Positions 8,374-15,794 of a DNA stretch of 64,000 nucleotides are shown in pieces. The first letter of the stretch is position 1. Each line of letters begins with the position of its first letter. Under the pieces are notes generated by a model. The model did not search any database and was not told where the DNA came from. It saw nothing but the letters and a program-made list of their open reading frames with translations. This DNA is from Pseudomonas sp. HOU2 (GTDB lineage Bacteria; Pseudomonadota; Gammaproteobacteria; Pseudomonadales; Pseudomonadaceae). Position numbers and translations under genes: made by a program. The stretch covers positions 4,569,001 through 4,633,000 of the forward strand of contig NZ_CP160398.1 of NCBI RefSeq assembly GCF_040729435.1, written 5' to 3'.

Positions 8374-8692
8374 TGTGGGAGCTGGCTTGCCAGCGATGGC
8401 GGCCTGACAGCCGACCAATCTCCAACTGCCTGCACCCAACCCCCACTGTAGGAGTGAGCCTGCTCGCGATGGCGGCCTAGTAGCCGACCAATCTCCAACT
8501 GCCTGCACCCAACCCCACTGTAGGAGTGAGCCTGCTCGCGATGGCGGCCTGACAGCCGACCAATCTCCCACTGACCGCAGCCAATCCCACTGTGGGAGCT
8601 GGCTTGCCAGCGATGGCGGCCTGACAGCCGACCAATCTCCAACTGCCTGCACTCAATCCAACTGTGGGAGCGAGCTTGCTCGCGAAGAGGCC
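8374..8692. repeat. Tandem array of five REP heads with a 72-73 bp period
   Basis: Five direct copies start at 8374, 8447, 8519, 8591 and 8663 (periods 73, 72, 72 and 72 bp; the fifth is truncated). Each begins with a REP-like head and continues with a nearly invariant spacer containing CCGACCAATCTCC. Heads 1 and 4 are of the GAGCTGGCTTGCCAGC type, heads 2 and 3 of the GAGTGAGCCTGCTCGC type and head 5 of the GAGCGAGCTTGCTCGC type. Each spacer contains a small stem CGGC...GCCG whose loop differs in copy 2 (CTAGTA instead of CTGACA). Confidence 0.92.
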
Positions 8693-8802
8693 CGCCCAGC
8701 CATCCAACCTCTTTGGTTTGTTTAAAAATGTTCCAGATAACCAGAACCTTCCCACAAGGTTTTCAGGTTGCCCGTCGGAAGCGCGATCTCTAGCCTGAGT
8801 CT

Positions 8803-8822
8803 GTCGCTGCCAATTCAGCGAC
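8803..8822. other. Perfect hairpin upstream of the DUF6124-type gene's promoter
   Basis: Stem GTCGCTG (8803-8809), loop CCAATT, stem CAGCGAC (8816-8822). It sits about 25 bp upstream of the -35 box of the promoter at 8847-8876 and directly before a 12-base sequence, CGGGTCTGCAAG (8823-8834), that is repeated in inverted form at 8959-8970. Confidence 0.6.
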
Positions 8823-8846
8823 CGGGTCTGCAAGCCCGCCGATAGT

Positions 8847-8876
8847 TTGTTAGGTGCTGATCAGCGCCCCTATAAT
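8847..8876 (+). promoter_or_regulatory. Sigma70-type promoter for the DUF6124-type gene
   Basis: TTGTTA at 8847-8852 and a consensus TATAAT at 8871-8876, with an 18-bp spacer. Transcription would begin near 8883, giving a leader of about 156 nt before the ATG at 9039. The -10 match is perfect; the -35 is moderate. Confidence 0.65.
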
Positions 8877-8906
8877 CGTGGCGCTTTTTAGTGGCCATCG
8901 TTTTAT

Positions 8907-9038
8907 GGTGGCTGTGTGCGGGATACCTTTGGGTATGCCGAGGGCCTAACAACTCGGTCTTGCAGACCCGTGCACAGCTGCCACCCGTCATCTGCAAGTG
9001 ATGGTGGTAGCTCCACTTGAATAGTTAGGAGTTCCACC
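8907..9038 (+). promoter_or_regulatory. Structured leader RNA with three-way junction and RBS-sequestering hairpin
   Basis: Pairings read directly from the sequence: P1 8907-8922 with 8967-8985 (GGTGGC/GCCACC, TGTG/CACA, two wobbles, CGGG/CCCG, with a 3-nt bulge); P2 8923-8927 with 8932-8936 (ATACC/GGTAT); P3 8938-8942 with 8953-8957 (CCGAG/CTCGG). An anti-RBS hairpin pairs 9003-9007 (GGTGG) with 9034-9038 (CCACC) and 9011-9014 (CTCC) with the Shine-Dalgarno GGAG at 9028-9031. The strand GGTGG 9003-9007 can instead pair with 8981-8985, which is also the 3' strand of P1, so the folds are mutually exclusive. This is the layout of a translational switch. The ligand or trigger is unknown, and I could not compare it with Rfam. 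Confidence 0.65.
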
Positions 9039-9440
9039 ATGTTCAAACACACCCCAAATCCCCCCGAATCCGAATCCGAACCCGAAACCACCCCCGAACG
9101 GCCAACCGATCCCGTCTCGCCCTACGCCTTCCTCGACTCGCGCAAGCTCCACGACGCAGCCCTGCGTGCGCTCGATCACTACCTCCTGCCCCAGCCTGAA
9201 AAACAGCCCAAACCCGTCACTCAGCCCAGCACAATTTTCACTGTCCTTCCCGAAGTCGATTCCGAAACCCTGCTGGCCCATGCCTGTGAAACGCTGGCCT
9301 CGGCCAATGTCATGGCCAGTGAGTTGGCGTTTACCCTGAGCGGCCCGGCGTGCAGTCAGCTTCTCGGTATTCAGCAGATGATTTCGCTCGCTGAGCTGTC
9401 GGTTAACCGCGTCCTCGATCAAGTCGATCCGCAAAGCTGA
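9039..9440 (+). CDS. DUF6124-type small hypothetical protein
   Basis: 133 residues, starting MFKHTPNPPESESEPET, then a low-complexity acidic/Pro/Thr linker and a DSRKLHDAALRALDHYL helix; the C-terminus SAELSVNRVLD-type helix reads here as LAELSVNRVLDQV. This matches, from memory, the Pseudomonas family called DUF6124 (short soluble proteins with an MFKxTPNPPE start), for which no function is known. No signal peptide or membrane segment is seen. Its ATG follows directly on a hairpin that hides the Shine-Dalgarno, so translation is probably regulated. A bidirectional terminator follows the gene. It is not clearly part of an operon. Confidence 0.75.
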   Translation: MFKHTPNPPESESEPETTPERPTDPVSPYAFLDSRKLHDAALRALDHYLLPQPEKQPKPVTQPSTIFTVLPEVDSETLLAHACETLASANVMASELAFTLSGPACSQLLGIQQMISLAELSVNRVLDQVDPQS

Positions 9441-9454
9441 CCCACAATAAAAAA

Positions 9455-9486
9455 CCCGCTGACCTTCACAGGTTCAGCGGGCTTTT
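9455..9486. terminator. Bidirectional intrinsic terminator
   Basis: Stem CCCGCTGA (9455-9462) pairs with TCAGCGGG (9474-9481), with a short loop, an A-rich run before it and GCTTTTTC after it. It separates the convergent DUF6124-type and DUF4197 genes and could end transcription from both sides. Confidence 0.8.
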
Positions 9487-9503
9487 TCGTGCAGCGGCAA
9501 GAA

Positions 9504-10193
9504 TTACAAAGTGCCGAACACCTTCTTCGCCAGACCCGTCGCTGCAGCAGCGGGATTCTTGCGGATGGTTTCTTCCTGTTTGCCGATCATTTCGAACAGG
9601 CCATTGAGCGCTTGTTCGGTGACGTAGTTTTCGACGTTGGCGCTTTTCGCATCCACCACGCCGAGGGTCGCGGCCTGGCCGGCGAAGGCGTTGTACTTTT
9701 GCGCTACGCCGACCTTGTCGGTGGCTTGTTTGACGATGGGCAGGAACTTGGCGCGGATCTGTTCGCGGCTGGTCTTGTCCAGGTATTGGGTGGCCGAGTC
9801 GGTGCCGCCGCTGAGGATGCCTTTGGCGTCGGCCACGGTCATTTTTTTCACGGCGTCGACGAGGATCGGTTGGGCCTGGGTCACGGCGCTTTCTGCGGCC
9901 TTGTTCATGGCGGTTTCGAGTTCGTCGACTTGGGCACCCATGCCGAAGGCTTTCATCTTGCCGGCGACTTTGCCGAGTTTGCCCGGCAGTTCGATTTTCA
10001 CCTCCGGGTTGTTGCTGAAACCGCCCGGGGTGCCGAGTTGTTTGACGGCGATTTGCGCGCCTTGGGTCAGGGCGTCCTTGAGGCCGCCGGTGGCGTCTTG
10101 TTGCGAGAGGTCGCTGAGCGACAGTGCCAGAGCGCTGGCAGAGATCATCAGGCCCGCGCACAGGCCGGCGAGGCGAAGGGTAGGGCGGAACAT
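9504..10193 (-). CDS. DUF4197 domain-containing protein (exported)
   Basis: 229 residues. The chosen ATG (MFRPTLRLAG) has AAGGAAG 7-8 bp upstream; an in-frame start 7 codons earlier is less well placed. A typical signal peptide (LAGLCAGLMISASALALS) precedes a mature helical protein with the DUF4197 features: DATGGLKDALTQGAQIAVKQLG near the start, a central KMTVADAKGILSGG, and a QKYNAFAGQAATLG and a YVTEQALNGLFEMIGKQEETIR segment near the C-terminus. It is presumed periplasmic; its function is unknown. It is read in the same direction as the YbaY-like lipoprotein gene, 21 bp downstream of that gene's stop codon, and probably shares its transcript. Confidence 0.88.
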   Translation of the reverse strand: MFRPTLRLAGLCAGLMISASALALSLSDLSQQDATGGLKDALTQGAQIAVKQLGTPGGFSNNPEVKIELPGKLGKVAGKMKAFGMGAQVDELETAMNKAAESAVTQAQPILVDAVKKMTVADAKGILSGGTDSATQYLDKTSREQIRAKFLPIVKQATDKVGVAQKYNAFAGQAATLGVVDAKSANVENYVTEQALNGLFEMIGKQEETIRKNPAAAATGLAKKVFGTL

Positions 10194-10214
10194 GGCGGCT
10201 TCCTTGAAAGACAA

Positions 10215-10613
10215 TTAGCGAATCGCGTCGACGCGGATTTTCAGCGGCTGCGGATCGTTGCCGTCCAGTTGCACGGCGTGATTCTCGGTGGTGATGAACA
10301 TCAGCTCGCCGTTGACTTCAATGCGCGCGCTGACCGAGTAGCGGTGACCGGGTTTGACCTGGGCCGGATCGTAACTCAAGTGGAACGGCAGCGGCACCTG
10401 ACCTTTGACCGGGCCTTTCTGTTCGTCGAGGACCACCGCCGGGGCGTCGGCCAGCGACACGTCCTGCAGGCTCACGCTCAGCGTCGCGCTCGGTGGCAGG
10501 GCGATGCGTTGCAGGTAGAACACTTCGCCGTCGAGGCCGACTTTGCCGGCGGGGGTGGTCGACTGGCAGGCGCTCAACAGGGTGGCTGCGGCGAGAAGGG
10601 TGAGTTTTTTCAT
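10215..10613 (-). CDS. YbaY-family lipoprotein
   Basis: 132 residues. The start MKKLTLLAAATLLSACQST carries a lipobox with Cys16 as the expected lipidation site; the longer frame upstream would destroy the signal peptide. The mature part is a single YbaY/YscW-type beta-sandwich: LPPSATLSVSLQDVSLAD at the front, FHLSYDPAQVKPGHRYSVSARI in the middle, FITTENHAVQLDG at the end. Proteins of this type are outer-membrane or periplasmic lipoproteins, and YscW serves as a secretin pilotin; no secretin gene is nearby. It stands between a DUF4197 gene and a larger paralogue of its own domain. Confidence 0.85.
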   Translation of the reverse strand: MKKLTLLAAATLLSACQSTTPAGKVGLDGEVFYLQRIALPPSATLSVSLQDVSLADAPAVVLDEQKGPVKGQVPLPFHLSYDPAQVKPGHRYSVSARIEVNGELMFITTENHAVQLDGNDPQPLKIRVDAIR

Positions 10614-10663
10614 CGGGACCTCTGAGACTTTTGCGCCGGAAGAATCCCGGCGCCGAAGCAAAT

Positions 10664-11350
10664 CTAGCGGATTTTGGCGCCAGCGTCAGTGAACAAACGT
10701 AAGGGCTTTTCCAGCCACTGCATTAATTTCTGAAACGACAGCGCGCTTGTATTGGGCACCGCGGGAACCAGCTCTACTTGTTCAGGCGAAATCTTGAGAC
10801 GTTGATGGTAGCGGTTTTCAATACCTGTCAGTGCATAGCGCTTACCGGGTACAACGCGGTCAGGATCATATTTCAGATAAAACCCGGAGACTGACTGTTC
10901 GTCCTGTTTGACACTGACCAGCTCAACGTCGGGAGACTCTGCTTCATGCAGACTGATGGTGACCGCTTCTTCTGGCGCAACAACCTCTGCCTCTTGAGCT
11001 TCGACATACAGAAGCCCGATCGGGCTCAGGTGCAAGGTCTGACGGTGGGGAGTGTTGTTGACAGTAACAAAATAGTCCTGCTCGATCAGCAGGGGTATTT
11101 GGTCATGAAGGATCTGCACATTGACTTGGTACCTGACGCCTACATCGCCGTAGTGATGAGGGAAGTCAAATTTCCAGCCGGCGTCGTAGATCGAAGCACG
11201 GTGCCAGTCCTTGATGTTAATAGGCGATTGGGAATTGAATACTTTGACGCTGACAATGGTTTCATTGACACCATCGGCAGGTGCGCGGAATTCGGGTGGT
11301 AGACGGAAGTCCAGGATTACTGCAGAAGTTTCTTCGATTAACAGGCTCAT
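10664..11350 (-). CDS. Protein with two tandem YbaY-like domains, no signal peptide
   Basis: 228 residues and clearly lower in GC than its neighbours. The second half (VTISLHEAESPDVELVSVKQ...FYLKYDPDRVVPGKRYALTG) aligns by eye with the lipoprotein encoded downstream (VSLQDVSLAD...FHLSYDPAQVKPGHRYSV). The first half shows the same plan in weaker form (VSVKVFNSQ...FDFPHHYGDVGVRYQVNVQI). No signal peptide or lipobox is visible, so this copy is predicted to stay in the cytoplasm unless it is exported unconventionally. It lies 50 bp upstream of the lipoprotein gene in the same direction. Family membership is my inference from the shared pattern; the role is unknown. Confidence 0.65.
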   Translation of the reverse strand: MSLLIEETSAVILDFRLPPEFRAPADGVNETIVSVKVFNSQSPINIKDWHRASIYDAGWKFDFPHHYGDVGVRYQVNVQILHDQIPLLIEQDYFVTVNNTPHRQTLHLSPIGLLYVEAQEAEVVAPEEAVTISLHEAESPDVELVSVKQDEQSVSGFYLKYDPDRVVPGKRYALTGIENRYHQRLKISPEQVELVPAVPNTSALSFQKLMQWLEKPLRLFTDAGAKIR

Positions 11351-11399
11351 CTCGATATCCGTATCTTGATTGGTGGATTGAGCCTATTAATCCATGAAT

Positions 11400-11437
11400 C
11401 AACTAACGAGGCCATTGAAGTGTGCGCCCGTTAGTTG
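11400..11437. other. Hairpin beyond the 3' end of plsB
   Basis: A perfect 9-bp inverted repeat, CAACTAACG (11400-11408) and CGTTAGTTG (11429-11437), just past the plsB stop codon. There is no T-run, so it may act as an mRNA-stabilising or Rho-dependent 3' structure rather than as an intrinsic terminator. Confidence 0.5.
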
Positions 11438-11447
11438 TCAGCAAGTT

Positions 11448-13946
11448 TCAGACTTGTGGTGTATCCGCTGTTTCGGCGGCATCTTCACTGCGGTGCAAAG
11501 CCACCTGACGAATCGACAGACGAATTTCCGCCGGCAACACGCGTTTGGCCGCGCCTTCGGCCAGTTCGCCGAGCAGTTCGTGGTAGCTCAACTTGCCGGC
11601 TTCGTCGCGGCGCAGGACGTCGAGGTCAAGCAGGGTCTGGATGAAGTGACGGAACAGGCTCTTGTCGAAGAACTCCGGGGCGTTCAAACCGTGCAGGATC
11701 GACAGGCGCTGGGCCATGACCGTGCACAGGTCTTCCAGCTCTTCGGCGCTGATGCTGTGCTGGCCGCTGTTGAGCAGCAGGGACACCGTCATGTAGAAGC
11801 GCTGCAGGGTCTGGGCGATGCTTTTCGACAACAGGGTCAGCAGCACGAAATGCCGCGAGCTTGGCGCCGGACGCATATACACGTCCTTCTCGAAACGCAG
11901 CAGGCCTTGCTCGACAAACGCTTCCAGCCATTGGTCGACCACGCCGTCCAGTTCGTCCAGGCTCCAGCGAATGAATAGCTCCGCCTGCAGGTACGGATAC
12001 AGCGCACGGGTGTAGCGCAGGATCTGTTCGCGACTCATGCGCGAGGTGCTCTGGAAGAAGCTCGCCAAGAGCGCCGGCAGGGCGAATATGTGCAGCACGT
12101 TGTTGCGGTAGTAGGTCATCAGGACGGCGTTCTGCTCGTCCAGATACAGAATCTTGCCCAGCGCATCGTTCTGCTCGGACAGCAGATCCATGTCCTTCAC
12201 ATGCTCGATCAGCGCGCGACCATCGCCTTCCGGCAACGTGGTGTGTGGCGAATACGGGACTTTGCGCAGCAGCGCCAGATACAGGTCCAGCACCCGCGCC
12301 ATGGCCCGATCGTCCAGTGCCAGGCGGGTGGTCGAGAGCAGCGCCAGCGCCACCAGATTGACCGGGTTGATCGCCGCGGCTTCGTTCAAGTGCTGCGCGA
12401 CTTTTTCGCCGAGTCGGTTGGTGGTCTCGTTGAGCCATGCCGGTTTGTATTGCGGGCCGAGCTCCTGCTGGCGCCAGTCTGGCTGTTCGCTGTCGAGAAA
12501 TTCCGCCAGTTTGATCGGCTCGCCGAAGTTCACCGCGACCTGACCGAAGCGTTGCTTGAGCGCACCGATGACTTTGAAAATGTCGAAGATCGACTCTTTC
12601 TTCTTGCTCGCGCCACGCAGTTCGCCGAGGTAGGTCCGGCCTTCCAGCACGCGCTCGTAACCGATGTACACCGGCACGAACACGATCGGCATCCGCGACG
12701 AACGCAGGAAGCTGCGCATCGTGATCGCGAGCATCCCGGTTTTCGGTTGCAGCATGCGCCCGGTGCGCGAGCGGCCGCCCTCGACGAAGTATTCGACCGG
12801 GAAACCTTTGGTAAACAGGGTGTGCAGGTATTCGTTGAACACCGAGGTGTACAGCGGATTGCCCTTGAACGTGCGGCGCATGAAGAACGCGCCACCACGG
12901 CGCAGCAGGCTGCCGATCACCGGCATGTTGAGGTTGATTCCGGCGGCGATGTGCGGCGGGGTCAGGCCGTTGCGAAACAGCAAGTACGACAGCAGCAGGT
13001 AGTCGATGTGGCTGCGGTGGCACGGCACGTAGATCACTTCGTGACCCTGGGCGACCTTCTGCACGCCTTCGATGTGGTTGACCTTGATCCCGTCGTAAAT
13101 CTTGTTCCAGAACCAGCTCAGCACCACTTCGAGGAAACGGATCGCGGTGTAGGTGTAGTCCGAGGCGATCTCGTTACCGTAGCGCAGGGCCTGGGCCTTG
13201 GCTTTTTCCGGGGAGATGTTTTCGCGTTCGGCTTCGTCGAGGATCGCCTGCTTGACCAGTGGCTGGTTGAGCAGCCCCTTGACCAGATTGCGCCGGTGCG
13301 AGATGTCCGGGCCGATCACGGCGGCTTTGAGGTTGCGAAAGTGCACGCGCAGGATGCGCTGGGCCATGCGCACGGTGCGTTCGTGGCCCTTGTTGTGCTC
13401 GATCAGTTCGCGCAGGTGAATCGGCGCGGAGAACTGCACGCGAGTCTTGCGCCCCAGAACGATGATGCTCAGCAGCCGGCGCAGGCGCCCGGTGACCGCC
13501 CAGCTGTCGGCAAACAGCAACTTCCACGGACTGTTTTCGCTGTCCGGCGACTGGCCCCAGAACACGCTGACCGGAATGATCTGCGCGTCTTCGGCAGCGT
13601 TCTGGGTCAGGGCGCTGACCAGACGGGTCAGGGTCGGCGGTGCGCCGCGCTTGTCCTGCCGGCCAAGCCAGTCCGGGTCCGGCGTCAGATAGAAAAACGC
13701 CGCCGGTTCGATCAACGGTCCCACCGACACCGGCAGCACCGGACGCGGCAGACCGGCCTTGGTGCACTCGGTGTCGACCACCGCCAGATCGGTGAGCGAA
13801 GGGTTTTGCAGGACGTAGAACACCGGACGACTGCGGTCGAGGTTGAGGGTGAACGACGACTGGTTGATCGTCTCCGAGCGAACCCAGAGGTACAACAGTC
13901 GGCGCAAGGTGCCAAACACAAGACGGCGGAACGGGGAACGGGTCAT
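11448..13946 (-). CDS. plsB: Glycerol-3-phosphate 1-O-acyltransferase PlsB
   Basis: 832 residues, the normal length for PlsB. This inner-membrane-associated enzyme transfers an acyl chain from acyl-ACP or acyl-CoA to position 1 of sn-glycerol 3-phosphate, the first step of phospholipid synthesis. Acyltransferase motif I is HRSHIDYLL (H310-D315, the HX4D catalytic pair), motif II surrounds [10 protein letters not shown] (about 351-360), motif III is [10 protein letters not shown] (388-397) and motif IV is [13 protein letters not shown]. The frame runs on upstream, but the ATG at 13946 ([12 protein letters not shown]) gives the family N-terminus. It is divergent from the cold-shock gene with 238 bp between them. 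Confidence 0.95.
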   Translation of the reverse strand: MTRSPFRRLVFGTLRRLLYLWVRSETINQSSFTLNLDRSRPVFYVLQNPSLTDLAVVDTECTKAGLPRPVLPVSVGPLIEPAAFFYLTPDPDWLGRQDKRGAPPTLTRLVSALTQNAAEDAQIIPVSVFWGQSPDSENSPWKLLFADSWAVTGRLRRLLSIIVLGRKTRVQFSAPIHLRELIEHNKGHERTVRMAQRILRVHFRNLKAAVIGPDISHRRNLVKGLLNQPLVKQAILDEAERENISPEKAKAQALRYGNEIASDYTYTAIRFLEVVLSWFWNKIYDGIKVNHIEGVQKVAQGHEVIYVPCHRSHIDYLLLSYLLFRNGLTPPHIAAGINLNMPVIGSLLRRGGAFFMRRTFKGNPLYTSVFNEYLHTLFTKGFPVEYFVEGGRSRTGRMLQPKTGMLAITMRSFLRSSRMPIVFVPVYIGYERVLEGRTYLGELRGASKKKESIFDIFKVIGALKQRFGQVAVNFGEPIKLAEFLDSEQPDWRQQELGPQYKPAWLNETTNRLGEKVAQHLNEAAAINPVNLVALALLSTTRLALDDRAMARVLDLYLALLRKVPYSPHTTLPEGDGRALIEHVKDMDLLSEQNDALGKILYLDEQNAVLMTYYRNNVLHIFALPALLASFFQSTSRMSREQILRYTRALYPYLQAELFIRWSLDELDGVVDQWLEAFVEQGLLRFEKDVYMRPAPSSRHFVLLTLLSKSIAQTLQRFYMTVSLLLNSGQHSISAEELEDLCTVMAQRLSILHGLNAPEFFDKSLFRHFIQTLLDLDVLRRDEAGKLSYHELLGELAEGAAKRVLPAEIRLSIRQVALHRSEDAAETADTPQV

Positions 13947-14048
13947 ACGGCTTCTGCGTGAGTGAATAAAACCGAGCGTTTGCTCGGGCGGTCGACAGTT
14001 TGCCGTATTCACCGAAAATCGGCAAAAAAGCGGCGAAGTAATCTCCTG

Positions 14049-14076
14049 TTGAGACTTTTTGCGCCTGTCATATACT
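14049..14076 (+). promoter_or_regulatory. Sigma70-type promoter for the cold-shock gene
   Basis: TTGAGA at 14049-14054 and TATACT at 14071-14076 with a 16-bp spacer. The transcript would carry a leader of about 100 nt. Near its end, AGGCTTT and AAAGCCT (about 14136-14158) can form a hairpin just upstream of the Shine-Dalgarno AAGGAG. Long structured leaders are typical of cold-regulated csp genes. Confidence 0.6.
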
Positions 14077-14184
14077 CGGCAATCTGTCGCCGGGGCCCTT
14101 TTATGGACGTCGGACGCAGGCTGACGTTCCGCAAAGGCTTTCCTGCGAAAAGCCTGTTCAATAATAAAAAAGGAGTATGAACAG

Positions 14185-14394
14185 ATGGCAACACGTGAAA
14201 CCGGCAATGTGAAGTGGTTCAACGACGCCAAGGGCTATGGCTTCATCCAGCGCGACGACGGGGTGGACGTGTTCGTGCACTACCGCGCGATCCGCGGTGA
14301 AGGGCATCGCTCGCTGACTGAAGGTCAGCAGGTTGAGTATGCGGTGGTGACGGGGGAGAAGGGATTGCAGGCTGAAGACGTGGTCGGATTGTAA
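14185..14394 (+). CDS. Cold-shock domain protein (CspA family)
   Basis: 69 residues forming a single cold-shock domain. RNP1 is KGYGFIQ (residues 16-22) and RNP2 is VDVFVHY (27-33); the aromatic residues that stack on single-stranded RNA or DNA are present. Such proteins act as RNA chaperones, destabilising mRNA structure, and some are cold induced. AAGGAG stands 9 bp upstream of the ATG. Which csp paralogue this is cannot be told from the sequence alone. The C-terminus ADDVVGL-like end (here AEDVVGL) is a little different from the CspA consensus ANVTAL. Confidence 0.92.
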   Translation: MATRETGNVKWFNDAKGYGFIQRDDGVDVFVHYRAIRGEGHRSLTEGQQVEYAVVTGEKGLQAEDVVGL

Positions 14395-14423
14395 ACCGCA
14401 CTCTTCGGATCCTCAGAAAACAC

Positions 14424-14512
14424 TGTGGGAGCGGGCTTGCCCGCGAAAGCGGTTTGTCAGCCACCTCTATTTTGGATGTGCCGCCGCCTTCGCGGGCAAG
14501 CCCGCTCCCACA
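14424..14512. repeat. REP pair, GAGCGGGCTTGCCCGC type
   Basis: Two inverted REP copies, TGTGGGAGCGGGCTTGCCCG from 14424 and its complement ending CCCACA at 14512, with about 45 bp between them. It lies between the convergent cold-shock gene and the next gene on the minus strand. Confidence 0.9.
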
Positions 14513-14531
14513 GGTTTTGTGTACGGCTTTG

Positions 14532-14909
14532 TTATGCAGTTTTCCAGGTGATCTCTTCTTCACCGTCGGCGCTGATGCGAATCCAGCGATCAGCCGTTTC
14601 CTCACCTTCTTCCTCGACCCACGTGCCCGGTGCGCAACGCACCTCGACGTTCAGCGCGGCAAAGGCTGCACGGGCGCAGGCGATGTCGTCGTCCCATGGA
14701 GTCGCATCGCTTTCCAGGTACAGGCTGTTCCACTTGCCCACGGCTTTCGGCAACCAGGTCACCGGGATGTTGCCGGCCTTGCACTTGTAGGTCTGACCTT
14801 TCTGTACCCAGTCGCTGCACGGGCCCAGAGCCTCACCGAGCCAGGCGGAAATCGCCTTGTGGTCGACGTCGGCGTCTTTCAGGTAAATCTCGATATCCGG
14901 TTGGCGCAT
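14532..14909 (-). CDS. Conserved hypothetical protein, 125 aa
   Basis: Family not recognised. The ATG at 14909 (MRQPDIEIYLKDAD) has GAGGA about 5-8 bp upstream, better than the in-frame start further up. The protein is small, soluble and acidic, rich in Trp, with a CKAGNIPVTWLPKAVGKWNSLYLESD-type core (given here in part), a WDDDIACARAAFAAL helix and an acidic GEEEITW end. No signal peptide or membrane segment is present. It follows rlmA in the same direction, about 75 bp beyond it, and could be read from the dapE-rlmA transcript. I cannot assign a function. Confidence 0.75.
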   Translation of the reverse strand: MRQPDIEIYLKDADVDHKAISAWLGEALGPCSDWVQKGQTYKCKAGNIPVTWLPKAVGKWNSLYLESDATPWDDDIACARAAFAALNVEVRCAPGTWVEEEGEETADRWIRISADGEEEITWKTA

Positions 14910-14984
14910 GGATGTCCTCACTGCGGGTCTGAAAAATCCATTCGCGGATTTAGCCGGCCCCGGGCACTTGCCCGAGACCAAAAG

Positions 14985-15794
14985 TTATTGAAGAACGAAA
15001 TAATCGTAGCGCATCGATACGGTGGTCACGAACGGCTCGGCCTGTTCGATCACGGCGGCGCGGCGTTCGGCACTGGCGCGCCAGCCGTGGGGCGTCATCG
15101 CCAGCAGGTTGGCGCGATCCTCGGGCTTGTACAGCGTCAGTTTGAATTCCAGAGTTTCGCTGTGCGCCAGCGCCATGCCTTCCGGCACCAGGGCCAGATG
15201 CTTGTCGTCGGTGTATTCGCGCACTTCGTCGTACAGGCGTTCGCGCAGTTCCATCAGGTGGCCGCTGGTCGGGCCGACCTTCATCAGGCCGCCGCCGGCG
15301 CTGAGCAGACGCTTGGCCTCTTCCCAGTCCAGCGGACTGAAAACGCTGGCGAGAAACTGGCAACTGCCCGACGCCAACGGCACGCGGGCCATGCTGGCGA
15401 TCAACCAGGTGATTGCCGGGTTGCGTTTGCAGGCGCGTTTCACCGCCTCGCGGGAGATGTCCAGCGCGTAGCCATCGGCGTCCGGCAGGGCCTCGGCGAT
15501 CTGTGCGGTGTAGTAACCCTCACCGCAACCGATATCAACCCAGCGTGCCGGCGCATAACTCGCCGCCAGCTCGGCCAGACGCTTGGCCACCGGCGCGTAA
15601 TGCCCGGCATTCAGGAAGTCGCGGCGCGCCTCGACCATCGCCTGGTTGTCGCCAGGGTCACGGCTGTTCTTGTGCTGCACCGGCAACAGGTTCAGGTAAC
15701 CCTGACGTGCGCGGTCGAAGCGGTGGCCGGCGGGGCAGACCACGCCGTTGTCGACGCTGTTCAGCGGTTCACAGCAGATCGGGCACGCGAGCAT
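14985..15794 (-). CDS. rlmA: 23S rRNA (guanine-N1)-methyltransferase RlmA-like
   Basis: 269 residues, the family's normal length. The N-terminal zinc finger has C4, C7, C20 and H24 (LACPIC...VVCPAGHRFD), and the Rossmann fold carries the SAM motif WVDIGCGEGYY (about 85-95). RlmA methylates N1 of G745 in helix 35 of 23S rRNA; the Gram-positive sister enzyme acts on G748. The segment GYLNLLPVQHKNSRDPGDN is characteristic of this family. Its ATG overlaps the dapE stop codon (ATGA), so the two genes are translationally coupled, although their functions are unrelated. Confidence 0.9.
   Translation of the reverse strand: MLACPICCEPLNSVDNGVVCPAGHRFDRARQGYLNLLPVQHKNSRDPGDNQAMVEARRDFLNAGHYAPVAKRLAELAASYAPARWVDIGCGEGYYTAQIAEALPDADGYALDISREAVKRACKRNPAITWLIASMARVPLASGSCQFLASVFSPLDWEEAKRLLSAGGGLMKVGPTSGHLMELRERLYDEVREYTDDKHLALVPEGMALAHSETLEFKLTLYKPEDRANLLAMTPHGWRASAERRAAVIEQAEPFVTTVSMRYDYFVLQ

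Noticed and set aside
7749..8480. 243-residue plus-strand frame starting inside the RND permease
   Set aside because: It overlaps the permease 3' end in another frame and continues into repeat DNA; low-complexity and no start signal.
8374..8692. Possible CRISPR array
   Set aside because: The regularly repeated parts are the spacers themselves and the heads are REPs; there are no unique spacers and no cas genes.
8131..8833. Several overlapping frames reading through the REP array, for example a repeated QAVGDWSAVRPPS peptide
   Set aside because: The peptide repeats simply mirror the 72-bp DNA repeats; no ribosome-binding site or conserved protein is evident.
8815..8997. Minus-strand 60-residue frame over the DUF6124 leader (MQMTGGSCARVCKTELL...)
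   Set aside because: It is antisense to a structured leader; similar frames are, from memory, often mis-annotated at such loci. RNA structure explains the sequence better.
12090..13961. 623-residue plus-strand frame inside plsB
   Set aside because: Antisense shadow of plsB, whose acyltransferase motifs are intact on the minus strand.
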